43,285 nt of DNA from Sorangium cellulosum (lineage in GTDB: Bacteria; Myxococcota_A; Polyangia; Polyangiales; Polyangiaceae), in NCBI RefSeq assembly GCF_001589285.1, contig NZ_JEMA01000320.1:1-43285 (forward strand). Reading direction: 5' to 3'. Shown here piece after piece: positions 1 through 9,434 of the stretch; the first letter of the stretch is position 1, and every line of letters begins with the position of its first letter. The notes under the pieces were generated by a model. It saw only the letters and a program-made list of their open reading frames with translations, was not told the origin of the DNA and made no database searches. The position numbers and the translations under genes were made by a program.

Positions 1-11
1 CCCCCCGCGCT

Positions 12-57
12 CCCCCCTCCGGCCTCCTGGCCGCTCCATCGGGGGGATGGAGGGGGG
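12..57. repeat. Nested inverted repeats at window edge
   Basis: Two hairpins compete for the same bases. The 9-base arms at 12-20 and 49-57 pair with each other, while a tighter 7-bp stem pairs 34-40 with 46-52 around a GGGGG loop. No gene lies to the left in the window, so the function is unknown. A terminator or a repeat-element remnant is possible. Confidence 0.4.
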
Positions 58-144
58 CGCCGCCTCGAGGGCGTGACGTTGTGCCGAAGCTGGAGGAGGG
101 CTGTCCGACGAGGGGGCGGCGGTGTCGTCGCCAGCGAGGTCACA

Positions 145-160
145 GCCTCGCCGGCGAGGC
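145..160 (-). terminator. Perfect 16-bp palindrome after PAP2-like gene
   Basis: GCCTCGCCGGCGAGGC is a perfect palindrome 12 bases past the stop of the leftward PAP2-like gene. It is flanked by further GAGGC units. There is no clear T-tract, so terminator function is inferred from position and symmetry only. Confidence 0.35.
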
Positions 161-172
161 GAGGCGAGGCGG

Positions 173-865
173 CTACCAGCAGAACAGGGCGTTGCCGTAA
201 CCGCAGTTCGGGCGCTGGAACATCGCGTAGGCCGTGCCGACGGCCAGACCGCTGAGGAAGCCGGTGACGCCGCCGATCGCGATCTGACCGGCGTGCTCGT
301 GCGGTCGCGTGCCCTCGGGGGCGACGCTGCGGGCGATCGAGGTGACCACCGAGGCGGTGAGAGGGAAAGCCACATTGCCGATGAAGCCACCGGCGTTGAA
401 GCGGCCAGAGGAGTAACGGAACGTGTCGACCAGGAAGATGCCCGTGCCAGCGCCCGTCGCGCCCCACGAGGCGAATGCGTGCGTGGAAGGGCCGCCGAAG
501 GACTCGCAGTTCGAGTCGGACACGGCCGTCTTCGTCTGGTCAATCCCACAACCCCGGCGCGGCGATTCGATCGCGCCCTTGATCGGCAGGTCCACGAGCA
601 GCGTCAGCGCCGTCATGGTCATGGCAGGCGCCAGAACCGAGAAATGCCAGCGCCCCTTCCAGCCGACCGTGGCCTCCGGATCGCTGTAGTAGACGCGCGG
701 CATCAGGAAGACGACCGATGTCCCCAGCACGAGGCTCACATCCGAGACCGTGGCCCAGCTCTCATCGCGGCGTACCGTCGTCTGCGCAGCCGCCTCGCCG
801 GGGGCGAGGAGGCACGCGGCGACGGCCAGACAACCTGCTGCTACGACTTTCTCCCTGATTCGCAT
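173..865 (-). CDS. PAP2-like membrane or exported protein, degenerate phosphatase motifs
   Basis: This is a 230-residue protein starting at the ATG whose complement is 863-865. The start gives a clean signal-like N-terminus (MRIREKVVAAGCLAVAACLL, then an AAA-type cleavage region), and GAGG precedes it. A farther upstream ATG would add a 17-residue non-hydrophobic extension. Several hydrophobic stretches follow. The motifs GGPSTHAFASWG and ARSVAPEGTRPHEHAGQ resemble motifs 2 and 3 of the PAP2 acid phosphatase/lipid phosphatase family (PSGH and SRxxxGxHxxxD). The second motif has Gln where Asp is usual, and motif 1 (KxxxxxxRP) is not evident. It may be a divergent lipid-linked phosphatase or a non-catalytic relative. 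It lies in the same direction as the FHA gene 90 bases upstream, but nothing else ties it to secretion. Confidence 0.6.
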   Translation of the reverse strand: MRIREKVVAAGCLAVAACLLAPGEAAAQTTVRRDESWATVSDVSLVLGTSVVFLMPRVYYSDPEATVGWKGRWHFSVLAPAMTMTALTLLVDLPIKGAIESPRRGCGIDQTKTAVSDSNCESFGGPSTHAFASWGATGAGTGIFLVDTFRYSSGRFNAGGFIGNVAFPLTASVVTSIARSVAPEGTRPHEHAGQIAIGGVTGFLSGLAVGTAYAMFQRPNCGYGNALFCW

Positions 866-955
866 GAACGGCGCCTCGCGTTCGGCTGCGCCACCGGCGA
901 AGATCGGCGAGCCCAAGGCGCGGCTCGCCGCATGAAGCCCCGCCGTTGAGGGGCG

Positions 956-2254
956 CTACCGTTTGTTCGGATTCCCAGAGACGGGGAAGCGGACGATGCT
1001 CCGGCCTCCCGACTCGCCGGATGACACGTAGTCCTCTGCGGCGGTCGCAGCGTACGCCCGGTAGAACTGCTCGCCAAATATTTCCCGAAACGTCTCCTTG
1101 TCCTCGCCCGAGTAGTCGCCGTGGCGGCGCTCGTACAGCCGCCAGAGCTCCTCGTACTTGTTCGAGAACAGCCCGCCTTTCTTGCCCTCGCGCTCGAGCT
1201 TCTCCTCGAGCGTCTTCGGCGCGAGCTTCACGAGCAACGACCGGACACCCCCCATCACGCCGCTCAGGAGCGCCATCTGGTGGCTCATCACGTCGGCGAA
1301 GATCTCCTGCAGCTGGCGCGCGGCGTCCGCGCCCCCCTCGGGCGTGAGCAGCACCGTGCCGAGCGCCTTCGCGTCCTTCACGGTCGCGACCTTGTCGGTC
1401 TCCGCGGAACGATCGCGCGCGAGCACCTCGGCCTCGAACGTCTGGTAGCCGTCCCGCAAGCTCACGAAGCACTTCAGGAAGACCTCCATCGTGTCGCGGA
1501 GCCGCCGCGCGAAGTTGACGATGCCCGCGACGTCGTCCGGGGGCTTCGTGCCGGGCGAGAGGGCGCTCGCCAGCTCCGAGAGCGCCGCGAACGCGGCGTT
1601 CGCCGGGGCCAGCTCGCCGAGCGTGCGGTAGTCGACGCCGTAGTACTGCGAGATCTTCTGGAAATCGCGCTCCGCGAGGACGCTCGGGTGCTCTTCGCCC
1701 AGCCGGCGCAGATAGCTCTGGCGCGCGTCGGGCGGGAGCCGCGCGAGGTGATCCCAGATCATCCGGTAGACCGCGGCCCACGCGGTTCGGTACGCCTCCA
1801 GGTACGGGACCACCTGACGCAGGTACGGGTCCTCGCCGCCGGGCGCGGCGCGCTTCTGCGGCGTGAGCAGCGCGGAGAGGTGCTCGCCGCTCGTGCCGAG
1901 CAGCGTGCCGTCGTTCGGGCTCTCGGCCTTCAGCGGCGCCTCGATGATCGCGAGCCGGATCTGGATCGGGCCGATCGTGATCTCCGGCTGGCTGCTCACG
2001 TCGACCGACGTGTCGCGCGCCAGCCGGTGCCCCGCGAACATCGTCCCGTTCGTGGAGCCGAGGTCGCGGACGAGGATCCGGCGATCGCGGACGTCCACGT
2101 CCACCGCCGCATGAAACTGGGAGATGTACGGCCGGTCGATGTGAAGATCGTTCAGCTGGTTCCTGCCGATCCGGACAGGGAAGCGCTCGAACGAAGCGTC
2201 GAAGCTTTGGTTGGCCTGGGTGTCGGACACGCGGGCCGAGAGCGCCGCCGGCAT
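956..2254 (-). CDS. tagH: T6SS-associated FHA-domain protein TagH
   Basis: This 432-residue cytoplasmic protein has an N-terminal forkhead-associated domain at about residues 25-105. It carries the phosphothreonine-binding signature IGRNQLNDLHI, then SQFHA, then RDLGSTNGT. The remaining ~300 residues are helical and include EIFGEQFYRAYAATA, similar to the C-terminal domain of T6SS FHA proteins. In characterised systems such proteins (Fha/TagH) bind phosphothreonine and relay kinase (PpkA) signals to switch the T6SS on. No ppkA or pppA kinase/phosphatase gene is in the window. The gene is divergent from the transglycosylase that starts the T6SS run, so both may share the 2255-2421 control region. 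No good Shine-Dalgarno precedes the start. Confidence 0.87.
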   Translation of the reverse strand: MPAALSARVSDTQANQSFDASFERFPVRIGRNQLNDLHIDRPYISQFHAAVDVDVRDRRILVRDLGSTNGTMFAGHRLARDTSVDVSSQPEITIGPIQIRLAIIEAPLKAESPNDGTLLGTSGEHLSALLTPQKRAAPGGEDPYLRQVVPYLEAYRTAWAAVYRMIWDHLARLPPDARQSYLRRLGEEHPSVLAERDFQKISQYYGVDYRTLGELAPANAAFAALSELASALSPGTKPPDDVAGIVNFARRLRDTMEVFLKCFVSLRDGYQTFEAEVLARDRSAETDKVATVKDAKALGTVLLTPEGGADAARQLQEIFADVMSHQMALLSGVMGGVRSLLVKLAPKTLEEKLEREGKKGGLFSNKYEELWRLYERRHGDYSGEDKETFREIFGEQFYRAYAATAAEDYVSSGESGGRSIVRFPVSGNPNKR

Positions 2255-2421
2255 GCGTGCAGACTAGCAGACCCGCTCCTCGGCACGGGAGTGCCTGACG
2301 TCGCTCCGCGCCACGCGGTCCCCCGACGCGACCCCCGACCGCCTACCCGCGGCAGCCGGCGCCCCCGCGCGCGGTGGGTTTGTTGACCTATTTGCCTACA
2401 TGGTGCGACCTTAAACCACAC
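2255..2421. promoter_or_regulatory. Divergent control region tagH / T6SS run
   Basis: This is the only divergent intergenic stretch of the T6SS locus and must hold promoters in both directions unless the rightward gene uses the GTG at 2374. TTGACC at 2382-2387 looks like a -35 box, but no convincing -10 sits at 16-18 bases. The boxes are therefore not assigned. Confidence 0.4.
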
Positions 2422-4302
2422 ATGAGCCTCGTCGATAAGATCCCTCCCATGGTCTCGGCCCTGGCGTTTGGCTACGGGGTCGGGATGGCGGCGCCGCAGT
2501 CGGCGATCTCGTCGGTCCAGTCGGCGGTGTCGACCTACCAGGTGGGCGGAGCGCGGACCACGGCGCCCATCACGGCCGCGGCGCTCGCCGCCTTGCCGCC
2601 GACGTACGCGCCGCCGACGTACGCGCCGCCGGCGCGCGGGCTCGGCGCGACGGCGGCGCCGCCGGGGAGCGAGTCCCGGGAGCTGTCGCGGCTGCGCGAC
2701 ATGACGGGGCACGACGCGCGGGAGGGCGCCTCCTGCGAGCTGGAGCGGCCGAGCTACTCGCGGCCGCCGCGCGCGTTCTCCGCCGAGGGCAGCTACGCCG
2801 ACGACGTGGACGACCTCGACGCGGCCGGCGCCGAGGCGCTCTCGAGGCTGCAACTGCCGGACCTCCGGCTCGCCGTGTCGCGCCGCACCCTCAAGTACGT
2901 CCGCTTCTTCACGCGCACCGACCGCGGGCGGAACATGTTCGAGACGTGGCTGAAGCGCAGCGGGCGCTACCAGGAGGTGATCCAGGCCGAGCTCAGGGAC
3001 CGGCGGCTGCCGGAAGATCTCATCTGGGTGGCCATGATCGAGAGCGGCTTCGACCCGACGGCGAAGTCTCCGGCAGGCGCCGTCGGGCTGTGGCAGTTCA
3101 TGCCCGCCACCGGGGCCGTCTACGGGCTCCAGCAGAGCCGGCACCTCGACCAGCGGAAGAACCCGCGCCTCGCCACGCAGGCGGCTGCCCACCACCTGCG
3201 CGATCTCTACATGCGCTTCGGGAGCTGGGACCTCGCGCTCGCGGCCTACAACATGGGCTACGAGCAGCTCCTCGACCGGATCGATCGGTACGGCACGTCC
3301 GACTTCAACGAGCTGGCGCGCCAGCAGGCGATCCCGTCGGAGACGGCGGCCTACGTGCCGAAGATCGGGGCGGCGGCGATCGTGGCGAACAACCTGGAGC
3401 GGTTCGGCTTCGAGCAGGTCGAGGTGAGCCGGCCGGTCGACGCCGCCGAGATCGCGGCGCCGCCCGGGACGCCGCTCAAGACGCTGGCCAAGGCGGCGGG
3501 CGTCGCTACCTCGACGCTGCGGAAGCTGAACCCCGACATCCTGGGAGACCGCGTGCCGCCCGGCCGCGGGGACTTCCTCGTGATGCTCCCGTCGGACACG
3601 CTGGCCCGCGCGCAGGCGGCGCTGCCCGCCATGCTCTCCACGGAGCTGCTCTCCACCGACGACACGTCGATCCTCGATCCCGTCGACCTGCTCGGCGGAC
3701 GCGACTTCGCGCCTCGCAAGGGGTATCGCGACGACGAGAGCTTGCTGTCGCTCCTCCCGAAGCCGCGGAAGCGGACGGCCGACCCGCTGGATACGGCCGA
3801 CGACGATCGCGCCGCGGGCCGCAAGCGGCGCTCGATGCGCGATCCCGTGGCCACGGCGTCGCTCGACGACGGCGCGGGCGGTCCGACCGATGAAGACGAG
3901 GCGGGCCGCGCCCCGCTGCGGTCGAGGCCCGCGCGTGGGCAGGCGAAGCGCGAGGTGATGCTCTACCGCGTCGGGCCCGGCGACACGCTGATCGGCGTGG
4001 CGCGGCAGTTCGTCATAGACGTCGAGGACGTCGCGCGCGATAACGGCATTGATCCGGACCAGAAGCTCCGCGTCGGGGCCCTGCTGAAGCTGCGGATACG
4101 GCCCGACATGGTGGACCGCGCGTCCGCCGGCGAGGCGCACGCCGCGCAGGCGAAGGACGACAAGCGCCCAGACGACGCCGCGCCGCGCAGCGAGGTGACC
4201 CGCGGCGGGGCCAAGCCGCCCGCGCGCGAACGCGGCGAGGCCGGCGGGGCCGAGGGCCGCGCCCCGGAGGCCCCGGAGAAGAAGCGCAAAGGGCGAGGCT
4301 GA
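2422..4302 (+). CDS. LysM-containing lytic murein transglycosylase (MltD-like)
   Basis: The enzyme is predicted to cleave peptidoglycan glycan strands. A GH23 domain lies at about residues 165-310, with catalytic Glu in WVAMIESGFDP (about residue 207), followed by GAVGLWQFMPATG and LALAAYNMGY, all typical of MltD/Slt. A LysM module near residue 530 (LYRVGPGDTLIGVARQF) should anchor it to murein. Before it, a Pro/Ala-rich linker with a short tandem repeat (PPTYA twice) sits near the N-terminus, and the tail is Lys/Arg/Glu-rich. The start is uncertain: ATG 2422 was chosen because it gives a weak signal-like segment, but GTG 2374 or ATG 2449 are possible. It is the first gene of the T6SS run, 37 bases before tssH. 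That fits a dedicated enzyme opening the wall for the TssJLM complex (inference). Confidence 0.85.
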   Translation: MSLVDKIPPMVSALAFGYGVGMAAPQSAISSVQSAVSTYQVGGARTTAPITAAALAALPPTYAPPTYAPPARGLGATAAPPGSESRELSRLRDMTGHDAREGASCELERPSYSRPPRAFSAEGSYADDVDDLDAAGAEALSRLQLPDLRLAVSRRTLKYVRFFTRTDRGRNMFETWLKRSGRYQEVIQAELRDRRLPEDLIWVAMIESGFDPTAKSPAGAVGLWQFMPATGAVYGLQQSRHLDQRKNPRLATQAAAHHLRDLYMRFGSWDLALAAYNMGYEQLLDRIDRYGTSDFNELARQQAIPSETAAYVPKIGAAAIVANNLERFGFEQVEVSRPVDAAEIAAPPGTPLKTLAKAAGVATSTLRKLNPDILGDRVPPGRGDFLVMLPSDTLARAQAALPAMLSTELLSTDDTSILDPVDLLGGRDFAPRKGYRDDESLLSLLPKPRKRTADPLDTADDDRAAGRKRRSMRDPVATASLDDGAGGPTDEDEAGRAPLRSRPARGQAKREVMLYRVGPGDTLIGVARQFVIDVEDVARDNGIDPDQKLRVGALLKLRIRPDMVDRASAGEAHAAQAKDDKRPDDAAPRSEVTRGGAKPPARERGEAGGAEGRAPEAPEKKRKGRG

Positions 4303-4339
4303 CGACGGCGCTTTCGGACGAGGGCGCGCCTCGGTTAGC

Positions 4340-7039
4340 ATGCCGCGCATGCAGCTCGTCGACACCAAGGCCATCGTCAAGCGACTCACCAAGAACTGCA
4401 CTTCAGCCCTCGAGGCGGCGATTGGCCAGTGTGTCAACGCGCGCCACTACGAGGTCACCCTCGAGCACCTGCTCCTCGCGCTGCTCGACGACGCGAACTC
4501 CGACATCGCGTTTCTCGTATCCCACTATGATCTCGACCCGTCGCACCTCCGCGCGGCGCTCCAGCGCAGCCTGGAAGAGCTGAGGAAGGGCAACGCCGGG
4601 AGGCCAGTGCTCTCGCCGACGATGCTCGAGTGGATGCAGGACGCCTATCTGGTCGGATCCATGGAGTACGGCTACCAGCGGGTGCGGAGCGGCGTGCTCT
4701 TCCAGCGCCTCGTCCAGCAGCCGACCCGCTACTCAGTGAGCAGCATCGGCGCTTACCTCGAGGGCATCTCGAAAGACGATCTCAAGAACAACCTCCCCAA
4801 GATCGTCTCCGGCTCGAAGGAGGAGGCCGAGGCCGCCGCGGCGTCCGCGGGCGCGCCCGGGGCGGGGAAACTACCGGCAGGGATGGCGAGCGCCGGACCC
4901 GACTCGGCGCTTGCGAAGTTCTGCGTCGACTACACGGGCAAGGCGCGCGCAGGGCAGATCGACCCGATCTTCGGCCGCGAGCGGGAGATCCGGCAGGTCA
5001 TCGACATCCTCGCGCGCCGGCGCAAGAACAACCCGATCATCGTCGGCGACGCGGGCGTCGGGAAGACGGCGCTCGTCGAGGGGCTCGCGCTGCTCATCGT
5101 CGAGAGCACGCCGGAGAACCCGAAGGTGCCGCCGCTCCTCCAAGGGGTCGACATCCTCGGGCTCGACATGGGGCTCCTCCAGGCGGGCGCCGGCGTGAAG
5201 GGCGAGTTCGAGAACCGGATGAAGCAGGTGATCGCCGAGGTGAAGGGGTCGCCGAAGCCGATCATCCTCTTCATCGACGAGGCGCACACGCTGATCGGCG
5301 CGGGCGGGCAGCAGGGCGGCGGCGACGCGGCCAACCTGCTCAAGCCGGCGCTCGCCCGCGGCGAGCTCCGGACGATCGCGGCGACGACGTGGAGCGAGTA
5401 CAAGAAGTACATCGAGAAGGACGCGGCGCTCGAGCGGCGCTTCCAGCCGGTCAAGGTCGACGAGCCGAGCGAGCCGGCGGCCGTCGTCATGCTCCGCGGG
5501 CTGCGGCCGAAGTTCGAGCAGGCCCACAACGTCATCATCCAGGACGAGGCGGTGACCGCGGCCGTGCGGCTGTCGGCGCGCTACCTCACCGGCAGGCAGC
5601 TCCCGGACAAGGCGGTCGACCTGCTCGACACCTGCGCGGCCCGCGTGAAGGTCGCGCTGCAGCAACGCCCGGCCGCGGTCGAGGACGCGGAGATCCTCAT
5701 CGTGAACACCGAGACCGAGCTCAGCGCGCTCGAGCGGGATCGCGACAGGGGCGTGCACATCGATCAGGAGCGGGTCGGCGCGCTGAAGGACAGGCTCGCG
5801 AAGGCGAAGACCGAGCTCGAGACGGTGCGCGCCGCGTACGCGAAGGAGACGGCGGGCACGCAGCGGGTCATCGACGCCCGCAAGAAGATGGACGAGGCCA
5901 AGACGAACGAGGAGCGCGACGCCGCGCGCCGCGAGGTGGTCAAGGCCCTCGACGAGCTCAAGCAGAGCCAGGGCGAGGTGCCGCTGGTCCGGCCGGACGT
6001 CGACGAGGCGATGGTCGCGAGCGTCGTCGCGGCATGGACGGGCATCCCCGTCGGCAAGATGGTCCAGGACGACGTGAAGGCGCTCCTCGAGATGGAGGAT
6101 CGGCTGACCCGGCGAATCAAGGGGCAGACGCACGGCATCGTGAGCATCTCCAAGGAGCTGCGGAGCGCGCGCGCGGGCCTGAAGCCGCTGAGCACGCCGC
6201 AGGGCGTGTTCCTGCTCGTCGGGCCGAGCGGCGTCGGCAAGACGGAGACCGCGCTCGGGATCGCCGACCTCATGTTCGGCGGCGAGCGGATGATGACGGT
6301 CATCAACATGTCCGAGTTCCAGGAGAAGCACACGGTCTCCCGGCTCATCGGCTCGCCCCCCGGCTACGTCGGCTACGGCGAGGGCGGCATGCTCACCGAG
6401 GCCGTGCGCCAGCGGCCCTACACGGTCGTGCTCCTCGACGAGGTCGAGAAGGCCGACCCCGACGTGATGAACCTGTTCTACCAGGTGTTCGACAAGGGCA
6501 TGCTGAGCGACGGCGAGGGGCGGCTCGTCGACTTCAAGAACACGGTCATCATCCTCACGAGCAACCTCGCGACCGACAAGATCACGAACATGACGATCGC
6601 GGCGCGCGAGGAGGACCCGGCGCGGCGGCTCGACGCGGACGGGGAGTTCATCAAGGAGATCGTCGAGGCGATCAAGCCTACGCTCTCGGCGCACTTCAAG
6701 CCGGCGCTGCTCGCCCGCATGACCACGGTGCCGTACCTGCCGATCTCGCCGGACGCGCTCGGCGAGATCACGCGGCTCAAGCTCGACGCGCTCGTCGACC
6801 GCCTGCGCAAGAGCCAGCGGATCGAGGCGTCGTACTCGGACGCGCTCGTCGATACGATCGCGGCGCGCTGCACCGAGGTCGACACGGGCGCGCGCAACAT
6901 CGATCACATCCTCCGGGCGTCGCTCCTGCCGCAGCTCTCGGTCGCCGTCCTCGAGAAGATGGCGGAGGGGTCGCTCCCGAAGCGGCTCCAGATCGGGGTC
7001 GACGCCGAGAAGAACTTCACGATCGCGTTCTCGGACTGA
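4340..7039 (+). CDS. tssH: T6SS AAA+ ATPase ClpV/TssH
   Basis: This 899-residue Hsp100 protein has an N-terminal Clp-N domain (VTLEHLLLALLDD), a first AAA+ module with Walker A GDAGVGKTA near residue 235 and Walker B ILFIDEAH near 308, and a coiled-coil middle region near 460-540. The second AAA+ module has Walker A GPSGVGKTE near 628 and SPPGYVGYGEGG. In T6SS it disassembles contracted TssB-TssC sheaths for reuse. It is assigned to the T6SS rather than to ClpB because it sits inside the T6SS run. ATG 4349 is an alternative start three codons in. It follows the transglycosylase by 37 bases and is followed by tssJ after 63 bases. Confidence 0.94.
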   Translation: MPRMQLVDTKAIVKRLTKNCTSALEAAIGQCVNARHYEVTLEHLLLALLDDANSDIAFLVSHYDLDPSHLRAALQRSLEELRKGNAGRPVLSPTMLEWMQDAYLVGSMEYGYQRVRSGVLFQRLVQQPTRYSVSSIGAYLEGISKDDLKNNLPKIVSGSKEEAEAAAASAGAPGAGKLPAGMASAGPDSALAKFCVDYTGKARAGQIDPIFGREREIRQVIDILARRRKNNPIIVGDAGVGKTALVEGLALLIVESTPENPKVPPLLQGVDILGLDMGLLQAGAGVKGEFENRMKQVIAEVKGSPKPIILFIDEAHTLIGAGGQQGGGDAANLLKPALARGELRTIAATTWSEYKKYIEKDAALERRFQPVKVDEPSEPAAVVMLRGLRPKFEQAHNVIIQDEAVTAAVRLSARYLTGRQLPDKAVDLLDTCAARVKVALQQRPAAVEDAEILIVNTETELSALERDRDRGVHIDQERVGALKDRLAKAKTELETVRAAYAKETAGTQRVIDARKKMDEAKTNEERDAARREVVKALDELKQSQGEVPLVRPDVDEAMVASVVAAWTGIPVGKMVQDDVKALLEMEDRLTRRIKGQTHGIVSISKELRSARAGLKPLSTPQGVFLLVGPSGVGKTETALGIADLMFGGERMMTVINMSEFQEKHTVSRLIGSPPGYVGYGEGGMLTEAVRQRPYTVVLLDEVEKADPDVMNLFYQVFDKGMLSDGEGRLVDFKNTVIILTSNLATDKITNMTIAAREEDPARRLDADGEFIKEIVEAIKPTLSAHFKPALLARMTTVPYLPISPDALGEITRLKLDALVDRLRKSQRIEASYSDALVDTIAARCTEVDTGARNIDHILRASLLPQLSVAVLEKMAEGSLPKRLQIGVDAEKNFTIAFSD

Positions 7040-7102
7040 TCGACGCCCCCTGCGCACCGAAAGTTGTACGGGCCGCGGGACTCCGCATAAATTGGGTGGA
7101 GC

Positions 7103-7894
7103 ATGGTCGCGTTCGCCAAGCTCCGACAGCGTTCGATGTGGATCGGGGAGCTGCGCTCGCCCTCGCCGGAACCGGAACCGGAAGGGGAGGGTGCGGCCCG
7201 CCGGCCAGGGCCCCGACGGGCGCCGGCGTCGCTCCCCCGCGGGGCGACCCTGGCGAAGGTCGCGGCCGCGACCTTCGCCGCCTTCCTGGGCGCCGCCGCG
7301 CCCGTCGCCATCGCGGGCTGCACGTCCGCCGCGCCGCCACCCGCGGCGCCAGAGCCGTGCGACGTCCAGATCGTGACGCTCTCGATCTACGCGTCCGACA
7401 ACATCAACCCCAACGAGAACGGCAACCCGCGGCCCGTCGTCGTGCGGCTCTACCAGCTCAAGAGCAGCGCGCGCATGGAGAACGCGACGTACGATCAGAT
7501 CCTGCTCCGCGACAAGGAGACGCTCGAGGATGACCTGGCCAAGGTCGACGAGGTCGAGGTCTTCCCGAACGACCTCGTCGAGGTGAAGTTCGAGCGCCTG
7601 CCGGACGCGAGCCACCTCGTCGGCGCCGCCCTGTTCCACAGCCCGAAGGGCAATAGCTGGAAGACGTTCTACGAGTTCCCCCTCCCGCCCGGAGAGGCGC
7701 AGTGCGGCGGGCGCGAGTCCGACGCGGGGCCGCCGGTGGCAGACCCGCGGGTCGCGTTCTTCATCGACTCGACCAAGATCGACAACGGGGTCGAGTTCGA
7801 CGAGTCGATGTTCCCCAACGCGAGCGCCGTGCGCCGGCTCAGCCTGCCGAAGAAGGTGGCCGCGCCGGAGGCGCCCGCCTCGACGGGGAAGTAG
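7103..7894 (+). CDS. tssJ: T6SS outer-membrane lipoprotein TssJ
   Basis: The precursor has 263 residues. A lipobox-like AIAGC places the lipidated cysteine at residue 73, after an unusually long basic/Pro-Glu-rich leader and a hydrophobic AAATFAAFLGAAAPVAIAG segment. The mature part has the SciN/TssJ beta-sandwich features: VVVRLYQLKS, then ATYDQILLRDKETL, then a strand reading VEVFPNDLVEV. TssJ anchors TssM to the outer membrane. GGTGGAG sits just before the ATG. The long leader before the signal segment is odd; an internal start is possible, but no better one was seen. Confidence 0.88.
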   Translation: MVAFAKLRQRSMWIGELRSPSPEPEPEGEGAARRPGPRRAPASLPRGATLAKVAAATFAAFLGAAAPVAIAGCTSAAPPPAAPEPCDVQIVTLSIYASDNINPNENGNPRPVVVRLYQLKSSARMENATYDQILLRDKETLEDDLAKVDEVEVFPNDLVEVKFERLPDASHLVGAALFHSPKGNSWKTFYEFPLPPGEAQCGGRESDAGPPVADPRVAFFIDSTKIDNGVEFDESMFPNASAVRRLSLPKKVAAPEAPASTGK

Positions 7895-8038
7895 AGGCAT
7901 GGAGCGCCCCGGTCGTCCTCGGTGCGGTCGTCGCGGCGACGCTCGATCCACGCGCGCGCCGCGGCGTCGCGGCGCCCCGCGCGCGGCCAGCTTTCGCGCC
8001 GCGGTGCACGGCACATCTGATAAGACTGGACGGGCGAC

Positions 8039-9400
8039 ATGATCCACCCGCGTAAGCCTGTCTGGACCGAGGGGCTCTTCATGACCCCTCAGCATCTTCA
8101 GCAGTCGGACCTGTACCACGAGACGCTGGTCCACGCGCGCCTCCACGCCGTCGTGGGCTACGACTGGGGCATCACGTCCGCGCAGTTCGATGAGCGCGCG
8201 CTCTCGGCCGGGCAGTTCAAGGTGGTCAAATGTCACGGCGTCTTCCCCGACGGGACGCCGTTCTTCATCGGCGACCGCGGCGAGGACCAGGTCGAGGCGC
8301 GGCCGCTGGAGGGCGTCTTTCCGGCTGCGCTGGAGTCGCTCGACGTCTTCCTCGGGATCCCGAACCTGCGCGAGACCGCCGCGAACATCAGCCTGGATCC
8401 GGCGAAGGCAGGGCCGGCTCAGCGGTTCGTGGCGTCGCAGACGACGGTCCCCGACGTGAACTCCGGGCGCAACGACACGTCGGTCACCTGGGCCCGCGCC
8501 AACCTGCGGCTCATCTTCGGCACCGAGCCGCGCGACGCCTACCAGACGGTGCGGATCGCGCAGCTCGTCCGCGACCGCGCTGGCGCGATCGTCCTCCGGA
8601 AGAGCTTCATCCCGTCGGTCCTCCGCATCAACACGTCGGACCACATCATGTCCGGCCTGCGGCGGGTGCTCTCGGCGCTCGTCGGCAAGCAGAAGTCGCT
8701 CGTCGAGGGGCGGCGCATGCGCACCGCGGCCTCGGTCGACTTCCAGGCGTCGGACATCACGAAGTTCTGGCTGCTCCACACGCTGAACTCGTACATCCCG
8801 ATCGTGTCGCACCTCGTCGACCACGGCGCCGCGCACCCGGAGCAGGGTTACATCGTCCTCGGCTCGCTCATCGGCGAGCTCTGCACCTTCTCGGCGGCGG
8901 ACAGCGACCCGACGACGATCCCCAAGTTCAACTACCTCGATCTCGAGGGCGTCTTCGATCCGATGTTCGACCGAGCCGTCACGCTCATCAGCGGGCTCAT
9001 CACGGATCAGTTCGTCATCGTGCCGCTGGAGAAGCGCGAGGACGGCATGTACCTCGGCAGGTTCGAGGACCCGAAGCTGCCGCGCAGCCACGAGATGTTC
9101 CTCGAAGCGAAGGGGGCGGACGAGGGCACGCTGCGCGAGCGGCTCCCTCGCCTGCTCAAGATCGGATCGTGGACCCAGATCGGGCACATCCTGCACTCCG
9201 CGACGCCCGGCGTGCGCGTCGCGATCGAGTACCGGCCGCCGGGCGCCATCCCGGTCAAGCCGGGGCTCGTTTACCTGCGCGTCGACCAAGCCGGCGATTA
9301 CTGGAACGACATCCTCGGCTCTGGCACGATCGCCATCTATCAGCCCATCGAACCGCAGAAGGTCGACCTCCGGTTGATCGCGGTCCCGGCAGGGAAGTGA
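8039..9400 (+). CDS. tssK: T6SS baseplate protein TssK
   Basis: This 453-residue protein begins with the hallmark TssK N-terminus (KPVWTEGLFMTPQHLQQSD). The rest matches the family in length and in the conserved core near LLHTLNSYIPIVSHL. TssK links the baseplate (TssEFG-VgrG) to the TssL-TssM membrane complex. It precedes tssL by 34 bases, and the order J-K-L-M is common in T6SS loci. The 144-base gap upstream, GC-rich with no recognisable gene, is larger than its neighbours' gaps. Confidence 0.95.
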   Translation: MIHPRKPVWTEGLFMTPQHLQQSDLYHETLVHARLHAVVGYDWGITSAQFDERALSAGQFKVVKCHGVFPDGTPFFIGDRGEDQVEARPLEGVFPAALESLDVFLGIPNLRETAANISLDPAKAGPAQRFVASQTTVPDVNSGRNDTSVTWARANLRLIFGTEPRDAYQTVRIAQLVRDRAGAIVLRKSFIPSVLRINTSDHIMSGLRRVLSALVGKQKSLVEGRRMRTAASVDFQASDITKFWLLHTLNSYIPIVSHLVDHGAAHPEQGYIVLGSLIGELCTFSAADSDPTTIPKFNYLDLEGVFDPMFDRAVTLISGLITDQFVIVPLEKREDGMYLGRFEDPKLPRSHEMFLEAKGADEGTLRERLPRLLKIGSWTQIGHILHSATPGVRVAIEYRPPGAIPVKPGLVYLRVDQAGDYWNDILGSGTIAIYQPIEPQKVDLRLIAVPAGK

Positions 9401-9434
9401 TCGTGCCCGGCCATCCCTCCCGGGTGAGGAGCCC

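Noticed and set aside
7064..7092. Promoter TTGTAC/ATAAAT before tssJ
   Set aside because: The predicted transcript start would fall inside the ribosome binding site, so it could not serve tssJ.
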